This document shows positions 5,478 through 14,900 of a stretch of 40,987 nt of DNA, piece by piece. The first letter of the stretch is position 1, and each line of letters opens with the position of its first letter. The position numbers and the translations under genes are program-made. This stretch comes from a virus, in the IMG/VR virus record IMGVR_UViG_3300044679_000051, positions 1-40,987 of that record. One strand, written 5' to 3'. The notes below the pieces were generated by a model that worked only from the letters and a program-made list of their open reading frames with translations, was not told where the DNA came from and did no database searches.

Positions 5478-6101
5478 ATGAAGTTTTTCGCATTCTTAAC
5501 GCTAAGTGTTTTATCATTTACCTCTTTAATAGCACAAGACTATTTATTGGCTCCCGTCGTTCATATCCAAAATCCTCATCAATATTTCGGAATAATTGGC
5601 GGAACTAATCACTGTGAATTGACAAAAGAATCTAATCATGGCATGAAGGTAGGAGTTAATGCTGGAGTGAAATATGGTTATATTTTTGGCAATGGATTTA
5701 GAGTTGAAGGTGAAGTCGCCTATCGTCATAATTCCTTTAGTACTAAATATAACGTGGCCAATCTCGATATTTTAGAATCGAAAGAATATAACCACAAGCA
5801 TTCTTGGTCTTATATGGCTAATGGATTCTTTGACTTGGCTAATCTTCAAGTAGGTTCCATTATCCCTTATGTAGGGGCTGGAATTGGTTATTGCCAAAAT
5901 ACAGAGAAGAAGAAGATGAAGTTTGCTGATATTACAAATGAAGAAAAAACAAAAGATAATAGATTTGCGTATCAGGGGATTATAGGAGCTAAATATCAGA
6001 TTAATGCTGATTATTCGGCCGGCCTTGAATACCATTATTTTGTAGGAAAATCCCATGCAAAAGAGCATTCCGTAGGAATGATCATCGCAAGGAATTTCTA
6101 A
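5478..6101 (+). CDS. Outer-membrane beta-barrel protein, 207 aa
   Basis: Signal peptide MKFFAFLTLSVLSFTSLIA with likely cleavage before QDY, then amphipathic strands typical of eight-stranded OmpA/OmpW/Opa-type barrels (GMKVGVNAGVKYGYIF, YVGAGIGY, AYQGIIGAKYQ), ending in the sorting-type aromatic F. AAGGAG precedes ATG 5478. Such a protein would be exported to the host outer membrane. Known phage outer-membrane proteins block superinfection or change surface receptors. A barrel in the head operon, followed by its own terminator, is unusual and suggests acquisition from a bacterium. Confidence 0.85.
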   Translation: MKFFAFLTLSVLSFTSLIAQDYLLAPVVHIQNPHQYFGIIGGTNHCELTKESNHGMKVGVNAGVKYGYIFGNGFRVEGEVAYRHNSFSTKYNVANLDILESKEYNHKHSWSYMANGFFDLANLQVGSIIPYVGAGIGYCQNTEKKKMKFADITNEEKTKDNRFAYQGIIGAKYQINADYSAGLEYHYFVGKSHAKEHSVGMIIARNF

Positions 6102-6105
6102 GATA

Positions 6106-6133
6106 GTTCCTTTGTTCGTTGAAGGGGCTTTTT
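6106..6133 (+). terminator. Candidate intrinsic terminator after the barrel gene
   Basis: A nine-pair stem with several G-U pairs (GTTCCTTTG with TGAAGGGGC region, 6106-6128) followed by TTTTT (6129-6133), starting five bases after the stop codon. It could limit read-through from the barrel gene to the capsid gene. Confidence 0.55.
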
Positions 6134-6281
6134 GGAAGTTTTGGCCTAAAACTAAAACTTACCACTAACTTTTATGAATACAAGGTCCGATCAATTACTT
6201 TGCAGCTGTCCAATATGTTTGGTATGCAGATCTGAATGTATTGCCTATGCAGTTGCAAGAAAACTTGAAAGAGAGAATAAA

Positions 6282-6407
6282 ATGAAGATGGAAAAGAAAA
6301 TGGAAAAGAAAGAAATGGGCAAAATGCATACTAAAAAAGACATGAAACATAAAGACAGCAAGATGTCTGATTCTGAAAAGAAAGGTCACGTTAATAAGAA
6401 GAGGTAG
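6282..6407 (+). CDS. Lysine/methionine-rich small protein, 41 aa
   Basis: MKMEKKMEKKEMGKMHTKKD and onward: more than a third lysine, unstructured, likely DNA- or RNA-binding by charge. The frame is open from 6174, but the added N-terminus is unlike the rest, and AGAGAG lies before 6282. No known family; small basic proteins of this kind occur near phage capsid genes. Confidence 0.55.
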   Translation: MKMEKKMEKKEMGKMHTKKDMKHKDSKMSDSEKKGHVNKKR

Positions 6408-6411
6408 TCTT

Positions 6412-6636
6412 ATGAAAAAAGAAATGAAAATGCTAGATAATGGGAATTATGAATCAGTCATAAAGCCCATTCAGCATGAATGCCGATCTAATGGTTGGCA
6501 TTGTGTACAATATGCAAGAGATATGAATAACCTTTCTCTCGAATATGAAGAAGGTGATCCATATGAAGATGGAACCTATATAGAAACTAAAGTCAATTTT
6601 TGTCCTTTCTGCGGATATTCTCATGAATCAAAATAA
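6412..6636 (+). CDS. Zinc-binding small protein, 74 aa
   Basis: MKKEMKMLDNGNYESVIKP, later HECRSNGWHC and a C-terminal CPFCGYSH, which together offer four cysteines and histidines for one zinc. It starts five bases after the preceding stop. Position between scaffold and capsid genes suggests a head-region accessory role; unknown. Confidence 0.7.
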   Translation: MKKEMKMLDNGNYESVIKPIQHECRSNGWHCVQYARDMNNLSLEYEEGDPYEDGTYIETKVNFCPFCGYSHESK

Positions 6637-6807
6637 TCTTTGAAAATAATAGACTATTAGTGTAACTTGAAGAATCGCAGGCACTTGCGTCAATGTGCCA
6701 TTCGCGTTAGAAAGTTTCGCACCTTTCATCCGATATGATCGAGAACTGACGTAACTAGGCTCGTCTACCGATCATCATGTCAATAAAAACCTCTTTCTGA
6801 GGTTTAC
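6637..6807 (+). promoter_or_regulatory. Structured 5' leader of the capsid gene
   Basis: This 171-base gap holds no gene but several stems: GGCAC/GTGCC (6680-6684, 6695-6699); ATGATCG/CGATCAT (6735-6741, 6769-6775) with nested GACG/CGTC; and AAACCTC/GAGGTTT (6787-6793, 6799-6805). The last hides the capsid ribosome site GAGG. It could tune capsid synthesis. Only a weak promoter-like TTGAAA (6640) is visible. Confidence 0.55.
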
Positions 6808-7773
6808 ATGCAGATTGCAAATACTGGCAATTTAGGACCTATGATCTTGCAGTCGCTTGCGCCTGCGATGCTGTATGTTCCTACGCCAACTATGAATTAT
6901 ATTACAGTCTGCGACAAAGTCTCTATGCCTATGAATGGCGGGACTACATGTCGCTTTATGCGCCCACGCGCACTACAACCTCCAACTATTCAGTTGGGGA
7001 ACAGTGGAATCGATCCACCAGCACAAGTCCCACAGCGTGATATCATTGATGCCCAAATGGCATTTTTTGGTACAGGTTGTATTTTAAACGAACAAGTCAT
7101 TTTGCAAGACCAAGAGGGTGTACTCGCTTGGGTTTCTGAAAGACTTGCAGTTGCGATGCGTCAAGCAGAGGATTTAATCCTTCGAGATTACATCGTATCA
7201 GCCGCCAGCCAAATCAATGCTGGAGCTGGAGGAAATGGCGATAATCCTACAAATTTGGCAGTAGGTGATTTTAGTTTAGTTGCTACAACCCTCGATACCA
7301 ATAATGCCTATAAATTTATGACAGGCATCGAAGGTATGGATCGCTTTGGAGCGGGTCCCGTAAGAAGTTCCTATTTCATGCTTTCCTCTACAGAATTGCA
7401 GACAGATTTTGACAACCTTGTTGGTTGTGGATTCTTGTCTCAGTGGAACTATCCAACGAATGCCTCGGCACTTCCAAGCGAGTACGGTTCTGTTTATAAC
7501 ATCCGTATTTTAACTAGCTCAGAAGCACCTGTTGCAAGGGGCGCATCTGCCAACGGAGCTGATGTCTATTATAACACAGTTCTCGGTAAGCAGGCGATCA
7601 CTCATATTAATCAAGATGGCTATAGCATGAACTTGATTTATCGTGATCCTTACTATTCTGGATATTTGGCGCAAAACGCCACACTTGCCGTTAAGTTTGC
7701 TCAAGCGCAAGCGTTAACTCAAGATACAGCGATCAGAAACCTTACGTCGACTCGTTTGTCGACCTTACTATAG
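6808..7773 (+). CDS. Major capsid protein, N4-gp56-like, 321 aa
   Basis: HK97-fold coat protein by pattern: N-terminal region MNYITVCDKVSMPMNGG and CRFMRPRAL, the dimer-like YFMLSSTELQTDF, NIRILTSSEAPV and ADVYYNTVLGKQAITHI. These follow the order seen in N4-gp56 family coats (variable order of strand, helix, position-specific SSEAP). Length (321) fits without a fused scaffold. The ribosome site GAGG is five bases from the ATG and lies in a hairpin. Confidence 0.85.
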   Translation: MQIANTGNLGPMILQSLAPAMLYVPTPTMNYITVCDKVSMPMNGGTTCRFMRPRALQPPTIQLGNSGIDPPAQVPQRDIIDAQMAFFGTGCILNEQVILQDQEGVLAWVSERLAVAMRQAEDLILRDYIVSAASQINAGAGGNGDNPTNLAVGDFSLVATTLDTNNAYKFMTGIEGMDRFGAGPVRSSYFMLSSTELQTDFDNLVGCGFLSQWNYPTNASALPSEYGSVYNIRILTSSEAPVARGASANGADVYYNTVLGKQAITHINQDGYSMNLIYRDPYYSGYLAQNATLAVKFAQAQALTQDTAIRNLTSTRLSTLL

Positions 7774-7782
7774 GAGGTTTTT

Positions 7783-8994
7783 ATGGCTGAATATTCTAGA
7801 ATAGCGAAAGGTCACTATACAGCACCCGCTTCTGGTGCGACTGGACAGGTTGTTAATCTTCCTTTCCAACCAACTCGTGTAGAAATGCTCAACTACACAT
7901 TAGCCAATACAAATGCTACAGCTCAAAACATCATTAGGGCGTGGTGGGATGTATCAATGGGTCAGGGTGTGACAGTTGTTGAAGGATATAATGCAACTCC
8001 TGCTCTTATTTATGACGTGGTACCAACTAACGGCATTAGTACATTTGCAGCTGGTCAGTTGTTACAATATGGCCCTGTCTATGCTCACAATTCCGTAGCT
8101 TCTGCTGACTTTAGCATTTCTAATGCAAGTCCTGCGATTGTCACTACTGCAACTAATCACGGATTGGTTTCAGGTAATGTGATTATTTTCTCAAACTTGT
8201 ATCAGACAGCAACGACTGGGATGCAGCAAATGGCTGGCGTTCCTTTGACAGTGACTTATATAAGTGCGACTTCATTTTCCGTTAACTGGAATACTTCGTC
8301 TTCACCACCATATACGGCGTTTAATACTGCTACATCTACAGGCAATGTAGGCTCGTGGAAGCAAGTATTATATCCTTATTTGTATTGCCCAGAACAAACT
8401 GTCATTACAGGTATTAACCGTACATTGAATGAGCAGTTTACAGGTGCTGCAAATACAATTCAGACTGCTGCTGCCCACAACTTCCAAGTTGGTCAGGAAG
8501 TAGCATTTAGGATTCCAACTGCATGGGGTACAACGCAACTTAATTCGTTGCCTGATATTCCAATCCCAGGATCACCTATTTATTGGTATGTGATTGCAGT
8601 CACTCAGAATACATTTACTGTATCTCAGAGTTCAAACAATCCAAATGGAAGTTTATCTGGATTTACTGCTTTCAATCCTAATCAAACTTTTGCAAGTTTC
8701 CCTGGATTGAAAATGCCTCAGGTTGTACCTGCTGGAGATGTTAATACTGGAGGAGCGGTTATTACTGCTGGTTCTCCATTGTATCCATCACCACAAGTAT
8801 ACAGTGGCTTTACAAATTCGTTGGCTCCAACAATTAATGGACCAGCAATTCAAGGAGCATTCGTCAACAACACAAGCCAAGGATTTATCATTGGCCCAGG
8901 TGCTGGACGTGTTCTGACAGCTGCTTCATTAAGTGGTTTGAATAGCAACGTGATTTATTGGGTTGCCTACTTGGATGACCTAGTTATCAATTGA
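7783..8994 (+). CDS. Head decoration or tail-type protein with two FCCH-like modules, 403 aa
   Basis: Residues 1-100 form an alanine/threonine-rich beta domain. Two modules follow, at about 113-170 (TTATNHGLVSGNVIIF) and 223-283 (QTAAAHNFQVGQEVAF), matching the T-x3-H-x2-x2-G-[NQ]-x-V pattern that annotation pipelines label ubiquitin-activating E1 FCCH-like in phages. AGGAGG lies before the ATG and a strong terminator follows, so it is co-expressed with capsid. Likely a decoration protein; enzyme activity is not implied. Confidence 0.7.
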   Translation: MAEYSRIAKGHYTAPASGATGQVVNLPFQPTRVEMLNYTLANTNATAQNIIRAWWDVSMGQGVTVVEGYNATPALIYDVVPTNGISTFAAGQLLQYGPVYAHNSVASADFSISNASPAIVTTATNHGLVSGNVIIFSNLYQTATTGMQQMAGVPLTVTYISATSFSVNWNTSSSPPYTAFNTATSTGNVGSWKQVLYPYLYCPEQTVITGINRTLNEQFTGAANTIQTAAAHNFQVGQEVAFRIPTAWGTTQLNSLPDIPIPGSPIYWYVIAVTQNTFTVSQSSNNPNGSLSGFTAFNPNQTFASFPGLKMPQVVPAGDVNTGGAVITAGSPLYPSPQVYSGFTNSLAPTINGPAIQGAFVNNTSQGFIIGPGAGRVLTAASLSGLNSNVIYWVAYLDDLVIN

Positions 8995-9006
8995 TAAATT
9001 ATAAAT

Positions 9007-9032
9007 GGAGAAGGATTCGTCCTTCTCCTTTT
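9007..9032 (+). terminator. Intrinsic terminator after the capsid genes
   Basis: Perfect nine-bp stem GGAGAAGGA / TCCTTCTCC with a TTCG tetraloop, followed by TTTT. It lies 12 bases after the stop at 8994. The next gene's ribosome site starts directly behind, so the terminator probably sets the drop from capsid to tail gene expression. Confidence 0.92.
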
Positions 9033-9041
9033 GAGGTTTAA

Positions 9042-9503
9042 ATGAATTATTACACAGTCATTTCTGGACCCGTCCCCATCTATAGTAATGTCGCTATCAA
9101 TGCACAATATTATCAACCCAGTCTCTTTTTTATCGCAGCCATTACGATGGGACAAACTACGATTGTAACAACTACCGTTAATCACAATTACGTTATTGGA
9201 CAAGAAGTTAGATTACTGATTCCTGAGATATTTGCTTCACTTTTAAATGGAGTGTTATATCAGATTCCCACATGCACACAATTAGATCAACAACTGGCCT
9301 ATGTGATTGCAATTCCTGCGGCAAATCAGATCACGTTACAATTAGACTCTACAAATGCTAATTCCTTCGTCGTTTCGACACAACCCGCTCAACCACAAAT
9401 CGTTGCAACTGGAAATATAAATAGCGGCGCAATTAATACTTCTGGTAATGTGAGCAATATAGAGTATATCCCAGGTAGCTTTATAAATATTTCACCATTA
9501 TAG
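9042..9503 (+). CDS. Small virion protein with one FCCH-like module, 153 aa
   Basis: Residues 40-110 contain IVTTTVNHNYVIGQEVRLLI and end in AANQITLQLDST, matching the modules in the genes at 7783 and 11976. GAGGTTTAA gives a good start. All-beta, serine/asparagine-rich, no signal peptide. Probably part of the connector or tail; no specific family. Confidence 0.7.
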   Translation: MNYYTVISGPVPIYSNVAINAQYYQPSLFFIAAITMGQTTIVTTTVNHNYVIGQEVRLLIPEIFASLLNGVLYQIPTCTQLDQQLAYVIAIPAANQITLQLDSTNANSFVVSTQPAQPQIVATGNINSGAINTSGNVSNIEYIPGSFINISPL

Positions 9504-9510
9504 GTTTACA

Positions 9511-10095
9511 ATGACAGAACAAACAAAAGTGAAGCCAAAAATAGCCCCCACAGAAATGGACAAACTTGAAGATCAATTTGAGAACTTTGACAAGCAGGTA
9601 AAAGAGCTTACCCAAGACAGAATGAATGAAGCTCCAAAGCAAGAGTTAGAACCTCAAACAAAGATCGCACAATCAGATTTAGACAAACGTAAAGAGATCT
9701 ATTTAAAGCCTGTCAAAAGTATAGGCTGCCGCGAGAAATTCAATGAAAAGTTTAGAGAAGATTATAACTTCAAAAAAGAATATGTGCATTTTATTGCCGA
9801 GAATAAAGAAATCATTGGTGAAGAATTAGATCTTTGGACTCGTCCTTTTCCTGGTATGCCTGCTGAAGAATGGAAGGTTCCCGTCAATACTCCTGTTTGG
9901 GGACCAAGATATCTCGCAGAACAGATCAAAGGTTGCTCTTACCATCGCTTATCCATGAAAGAAAATGTGACCATTGGATCCGACGGCGGAGGAAAATATT
10001 ATGGACAAATGGTTTCTGATTCAATCATCCAAAGATTAGATGCACTTCCCGTCTCTAGTAAGAGATCTATTTTTATGGGAGCCAACGGCTTATAA
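9511..10095 (+). CDS. Conserved virion-region protein, 194 aa
   Basis: Charged helical N-terminus (residues 1-65) followed by a compact part with EKFREDYNFKKEYVHFIAEN, LWTRPFPGMPAEEWKVPVN and CSYHRLSMKE. I have the impression of similar proteins in related podovirus-like genomes, without assigned function. It sits between capsid-type and adaptor genes, so a head-completion role is likely. Confidence 0.65.
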   Translation: MTEQTKVKPKIAPTEMDKLEDQFENFDKQVKELTQDRMNEAPKQELEPQTKIAQSDLDKRKEIYLKPVKSIGCREKFNEKFREDYNFKKEYVHFIAENKEIIGEELDLWTRPFPGMPAEEWKVPVNTPVWGPRYLAEQIKGCSYHRLSMKENVTIGSDGGGKYYGQMVSDSIIQRLDALPVSSKRSIFMGANGL

Positions 10096-10107
10096 AGAGG
10101 TAATACC

Positions 10108-11313
10108 TTGAACCTTCTTCAAGATATTTTGATTTACATTCGGAGGATCTTAAAACTTCCTTCGAATACATCTATCAGCGATAATCTTCTAATCGATTAT
10201 ATCAATCGCTTCTGGATCATGGACGTTTCTGCAAGATTGCAATTATTCGATCTAAAAACTAAATATCAGTTTCAGACAGTTCCTGGCTTTGATCAATATA
10301 ATATGCCATTATATGACCTTCAGTTTGAACCTGGCGGTCAACAAATTGGCATGTATCCCGTTTATCAGAATTTTGTGGATTCGGCTTATATCGGCGGAGT
10401 TAGATGCCAATTAGAGACTCAAAAGCAAAACTTCTACGGCAATTGGGACAACTTCGTGCAAAGTTTCACTCAAGTCGCCACTGGAGACGGAACTAATGCA
10501 AATTATACCTTTACCATTCCTTTCTTATCTGGAGTTCCTCAAGTCCCTCTTAACCCTCCCATCCAAGGCATATTAAGAGGTCACGTGGACATGGCAGGCA
10601 TCATTGCCACAGGAAATAATGTAGATCCTCCTCTTGCCGAACCCTTTCCCTTGACAGTTTTAAATACAAATATTCCAAGCACAAGCATCTATCCGGCGGT
10701 TTATATCACGGCAACTGCTGAAGATGGATCAAATCTTGTTGTTCAGGACAGCGGTCAATTCATATCCGGAAACTTGAATTATGGTCTATTAATGGTTCCA
10801 GGAACTGCTCCATTTGGATATTCACCATGCCCTGGAGCCTATTCAACGACGGAGAATACCATTAATTATTTAACTGGAGAAGTTAACGTTACATTCCCAG
10901 GGATTGTGCCTGCCGGTGCTCAAATCAATTTTCAATGTTATTTCTTTACTACAGGCCTTCCAAGATCGGTCTTATTCTATAACAATACAATTACGCTGCG
11001 AAGTCCTCCTGATCGTCAATATCTTGTCGAACTAGACGCTTTCCTCACGCCAGCAGCCTTTTTAAACACATCTCAAGCCATTCCATTTGGATATATGGCA
11101 GAATATATCGCTAGGGGAGCTGCCAGAAAGATCCTTTCAGATACAGGTGATTGGGAACAGTTTGATCGTTATGAGCCTTTATTTATGGAACAGGAAAATC
11201 TCGTTCATATTAGAAGTCAAAGGCAATGGACGGCAACCAGAGTACAAACTATTTATAGCGGTGGCTATGGACAAGGTAATAGCAATAACTATACAGGGAA
11301 TGGTTACTTATGA
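10108..11313 (+). CDS. Head-to-tail adaptor, P22 gp4-like, 401 aa
   Basis: Starts with TTG behind GAGG. The N-terminal helices (LLIDYINRFWIMDVSARLQL) and C-terminal helices (EYIARGAARKILSDTGDW, ending in RQWTATRVQTIY) are those of podovirus head-tail adaptors that bind under the portal. A beta domain is inserted at about residues 120-300; it contains INYLTGEVNVTF, a motif also in the nozzle protein at 11976. Longer than P22 gp4 because of this insertion. Confidence 0.65.
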   Translation: MNLLQDILIYIRRILKLPSNTSISDNLLIDYINRFWIMDVSARLQLFDLKTKYQFQTVPGFDQYNMPLYDLQFEPGGQQIGMYPVYQNFVDSAYIGGVRCQLETQKQNFYGNWDNFVQSFTQVATGDGTNANYTFTIPFLSGVPQVPLNPPIQGILRGHVDMAGIIATGNNVDPPLAEPFPLTVLNTNIPSTSIYPAVYITATAEDGSNLVVQDSGQFISGNLNYGLLMVPGTAPFGYSPCPGAYSTTENTINYLTGEVNVTFPGIVPAGAQINFQCYFFTTGLPRSVLFYNNTITLRSPPDRQYLVELDAFLTPAAFLNTSQAIPFGYMAEYIARGAARKILSDTGDWEQFDRYEPLFMEQENLVHIRSQRQWTATRVQTIYSGGYGQGNSNNYTGNGYL

Positions 11314-11975
11314 ATCTATCTTATTATGGTGATGTTCCAGCAACTCCAAATAATCCATCCAATGATCAACCAAAGATGAAGATCAACACAAATTCGATTG
11401 CATCTTGGGTAAAGCAAGATCATTTTGGATTTGGCGATGCTAACGGTGGCTATCATACAATCATTCACCAATGCGCTGGAGAAGCACCTGCACCTATTAT
11501 AAGCCGTTCAGGTGTAGGCGCATTATTAAATAATTTTCCAGCCACTATCGCAGGCTTTAATCAATTATTCGTGGCTAATTATACCGCAGATGCTGCAGGT
11601 GCTGCTACAGATACTCAATTATTTAGTGTAACAGGAAATGGAGGAGTTAATCAACTTACTGGGTCTGTTCCTTTATCAGAAGGTTATGTTTGGTTGGGAG
11701 GAGTTATGATGCAATGGGGACAAATTGCTTTTCAAGGAGTTGATTTTCCCAAGCAACAAGGACAAGTAACATTCAAAGATTCTGTAAATAGGCCTGGATG
11801 TCCACCTTTTCCAAATGGTATTTTTGTTGTTATATTAACACTTCATTCTGAGGGTGGTTCCACATCAAATACTCAAACGATTAGTTATTTCCTTTTAGAT
11901 AAAGGTTCATTTTATTGGAATTATTCAGGAAGCAGTGCCTACGATCGTGCAGATTGGGTAGCAATAGGATATTAA
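11310..11975 (+). CDS. Tail-tip or short fibre protein with gp53-like C-terminus, 221 aa
   Basis: Start overlaps the adaptor stop by ATGA. The end is a classic fibre-knob pattern: GYVWLGGVMMQWGQIAF, then FVVILTLHSEG and the terminal ADWVAIGY, as in gp53-like fibre C-terminal domains. N-terminal residues 30-60 may anchor it to the tail. The position, between adaptor and nozzle genes, is unusual for a receptor-binding protein. Confidence 0.65.
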   Translation: MNLSYYGDVPATPNNPSNDQPKMKINTNSIASWVKQDHFGFGDANGGYHTIIHQCAGEAPAPIISRSGVGALLNNFPATIAGFNQLFVANYTADAAGAATDTQLFSVTGNGGVNQLTGSVPLSEGYVWLGGVMMQWGQIAFQGVDFPKQQGQVTFKDSVNRPGCPPFPNGIFVVILTLHSEGGSTSNTQTISYFLLDKGSFYWNYSGSSAYDRADWVAIGY

Positions 11976-14900
11976 ATGGCTCAAAAGTTAGTCGTTGGCC
12001 CTTTACCTCGCGGTCTAAGAAACGATGTCACGCCATTCAACGTCGATAATACCTCTTTCCCAACATTAATCAATGCCTATCAATGGCGCGGTCGCGTTAA
12101 AAGAAAGCGCGGAACAGAGACGCTTGGAAGGCTTACATTTCTGTTTAATTCTCTTATTCCTTCTCAGAATCCTACATCAAATCAAACAGATATTGGTGTT
12201 AATGGAGGTACAGGAATAGCTCAACTTCTTTCTGGCAATTATGCTATTGCAACTTTTTATCCCAATGCTTCGATCGTTCCAGGGACTGTTTCCTTAACTG
12301 ATGTATCATCTACAGAGGTTTATACAGATCTGCATGAAGATGGAACGCTGCAAGGAAATCTTAATCTTGGGCATGTGGGAACAATAAATTACGCAACCGG
12401 AGAAGTTGTACTTCTTAGTTCAAAAGGCCATAGTTTAACATCAATCTTTCAATTCTATCCTGATCTTCCTGTGATGGGAATTGAAGATCTTGCTTTAACT
12501 TCTACTCAATTTCCAGGCACTTTAGCTTTTGACACAGTCTTTTCATATAACATCAACACAGCATTTCCATTCAACATTTACAATGTCAGTTTCTATGCGA
12601 ATCCTCAGACAGGATTTCCCGGATATACAGATTATGTTCAAAAAACAATTTTAACACCGACGACATGGAATGGACAGGATTATCAGCAATTCTGGACATT
12701 CAATTATCAAGGTGCCTTGTGGGCTACTAACGGTATAAATGTTCCGTTCAATGTTTCCAATATTGGAATGCAATATGCATTTATTAGCGCAGTTGCAATT
12801 AATTCTGCAAGTGGACCTGCAGTTGCGACAATTACCACAACAGTAAATAACCCACTTGTGATTGGAGATTTTGTTTTCATTAATGAAATCGTAGGAATGA
12901 CAGGAATAAATTGGCAAACAGGATATATCACAGCAAAGCCCGCAGCTAATCAAATTACAGTTACATTCCCTAATGCAATAATCGCAGGTGCTTATGCATC
13001 AGGTGGAATTGTTCAATATCTGACTAATAGATCTGATACAACAGTCGATAATATTAGATGGTACGATGGAGATCCAACAGATGGAACAGGAGTTCTTCCA
13101 ACTCCTCCTACAGGTTTAGGATGGGTAAACTTTATGCCTCCTTTATCTGAAGCTACTTATATTATTGCAGATCTTCCTGCTGCTATTTATTATCTCGTAG
13201 GAGCAAGGATGATCATTCCTTTTAAGGATAGACTTCTTTTCTTGGGACCTGTTGTTCAATCATCTGTTGCAGGAAGCCAAGTTTATCTTCAAGATACAAT
13301 CATCTACAGCCAGAACGGAACGCCATATTATACAGCTTCTTATAAAAACTTTACGAATGCAGCGGTAGACAATCCCGTCGATCCAAAAAATCAATACAAT
13401 GCAATCTTAGTTCCAGCCAATCAAACAGCTGCACCTAATGCTTATTTTGAAGATTCAACAGGATTTGGCGGATTCAAATCCGCTGGGATTTCACAGCCTA
13501 TTTTGACTTGCTCTTCCAATGAAGATGCTCTAATTATCGGCTTTTCTAATTGTCAGACAAAACTTATTTATAATGGAAATGACATCGATCCTTTCGAATT
13601 CTTCTACGTTAATACTGAATATGGATCAGGAAGCACCTTCTCTGCCGTTAATTTCGATAGGGCTGTCATGACGAGGGGTCAGAAGGGATATATCAATACA
13701 AGTCAAACAGATTGCGGTAGATTCGATTTAGAAATCCTGGATGAAGTATTTGAGATGGGATTGGAGAATAATGGAAATGAAAGAGTCACCGCACAAAGAG
13801 ATTTCATAAGCGAATGGGTATACTTCACATATCCAAATGATGAGGATCAGGACACATATAAATTCCCTAATCAGACTTTGCAGTTCAACTATAGAGATAA
13901 CTCATGGGCAATCTTCCTTGAATCCTATACAACATATGGATCTTTTAGAAAGAGTTCTGGTCTTACATGGGGAACAGTCGGCTCAATTTATCCAACATGG
14001 GCTGATTGGAATGTTCCCTGGAATGCAAGTTTAAGCAATGCTGAACAGCCATTAGTGATTGGCGGCAATCAACAGGGATTTATCTTATTTAGAAATATAG
14101 GAACGGGTGAGGGCACTTCTCTTTATATTCAAAATGTCACTGGAAGTACAAGTACGCTTACAGTTCCTGACCATACATTGAATGAAGGCGATTATATTCA
14201 GATTAGCGGTGTGATTGGAACTTACAGTTCTCAGTTAAATGGTCAGATATTTTCAGTTTCAACTATTGTTGATAGCAATAATTTCACAATCAATCCTTCG
14301 ATTGTTGGAGTAGATGGCAGTGGAAACCCTTTAACTTATTTAGGACTTGGACTTATCACCAGAATGTACGTTCCATTCATTCAGACGAGGCAATTCCCTC
14401 TTGGTTGGGATGTGGGCAAGAAAACAAGGATTGGAGTTCAGAGGTATCTTTTAACAGCAACGCCAAATTCACAGATTCAACTTCAAATTTATCTTAGCCA
14501 AGATTCTGCTAATCCATATAATACAGGCCCTATTTATCCTTCAAACAATGTCGATAATGATGCTTTAGTTTATAGTACAGTCCTTTTCACTTGTCCTGAA
14601 AGCACTAATTTAGGTCTTTCTCCATACAATACCAATCTGAATATGCCGACAGCCATTACTCAGGATCAGATCTGGCATAGAAATAGCACATCCTTAATTG
14701 GAGATACAGTTCAATTAGGATTTACCATGTCAGATGAGCAAATGAGAGCCATGACAGCAAATGGAACTCCTGTAACAATTACAGGTGCATCTCAATCTAA
14801 TCCGTGCGTTCTTCTATGCTCGAGCACATTCTTACCTGATCAAGTGATTGAGATAGATGGTATTGTAGGAATGACACAATTGAATCAGAATTATTATATT

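Noticed and set aside
5772-6068. Leftward 98-codon open frame
   Set aside because: Opposite the outer-membrane barrel gene, which has a signal peptide and ribosome site.
6670-6780. Structured stretch before the capsid gene considered as a tRNA
   Set aside because: No acceptor stem, T-loop or anticodon arm of proper size; only separate hairpins.
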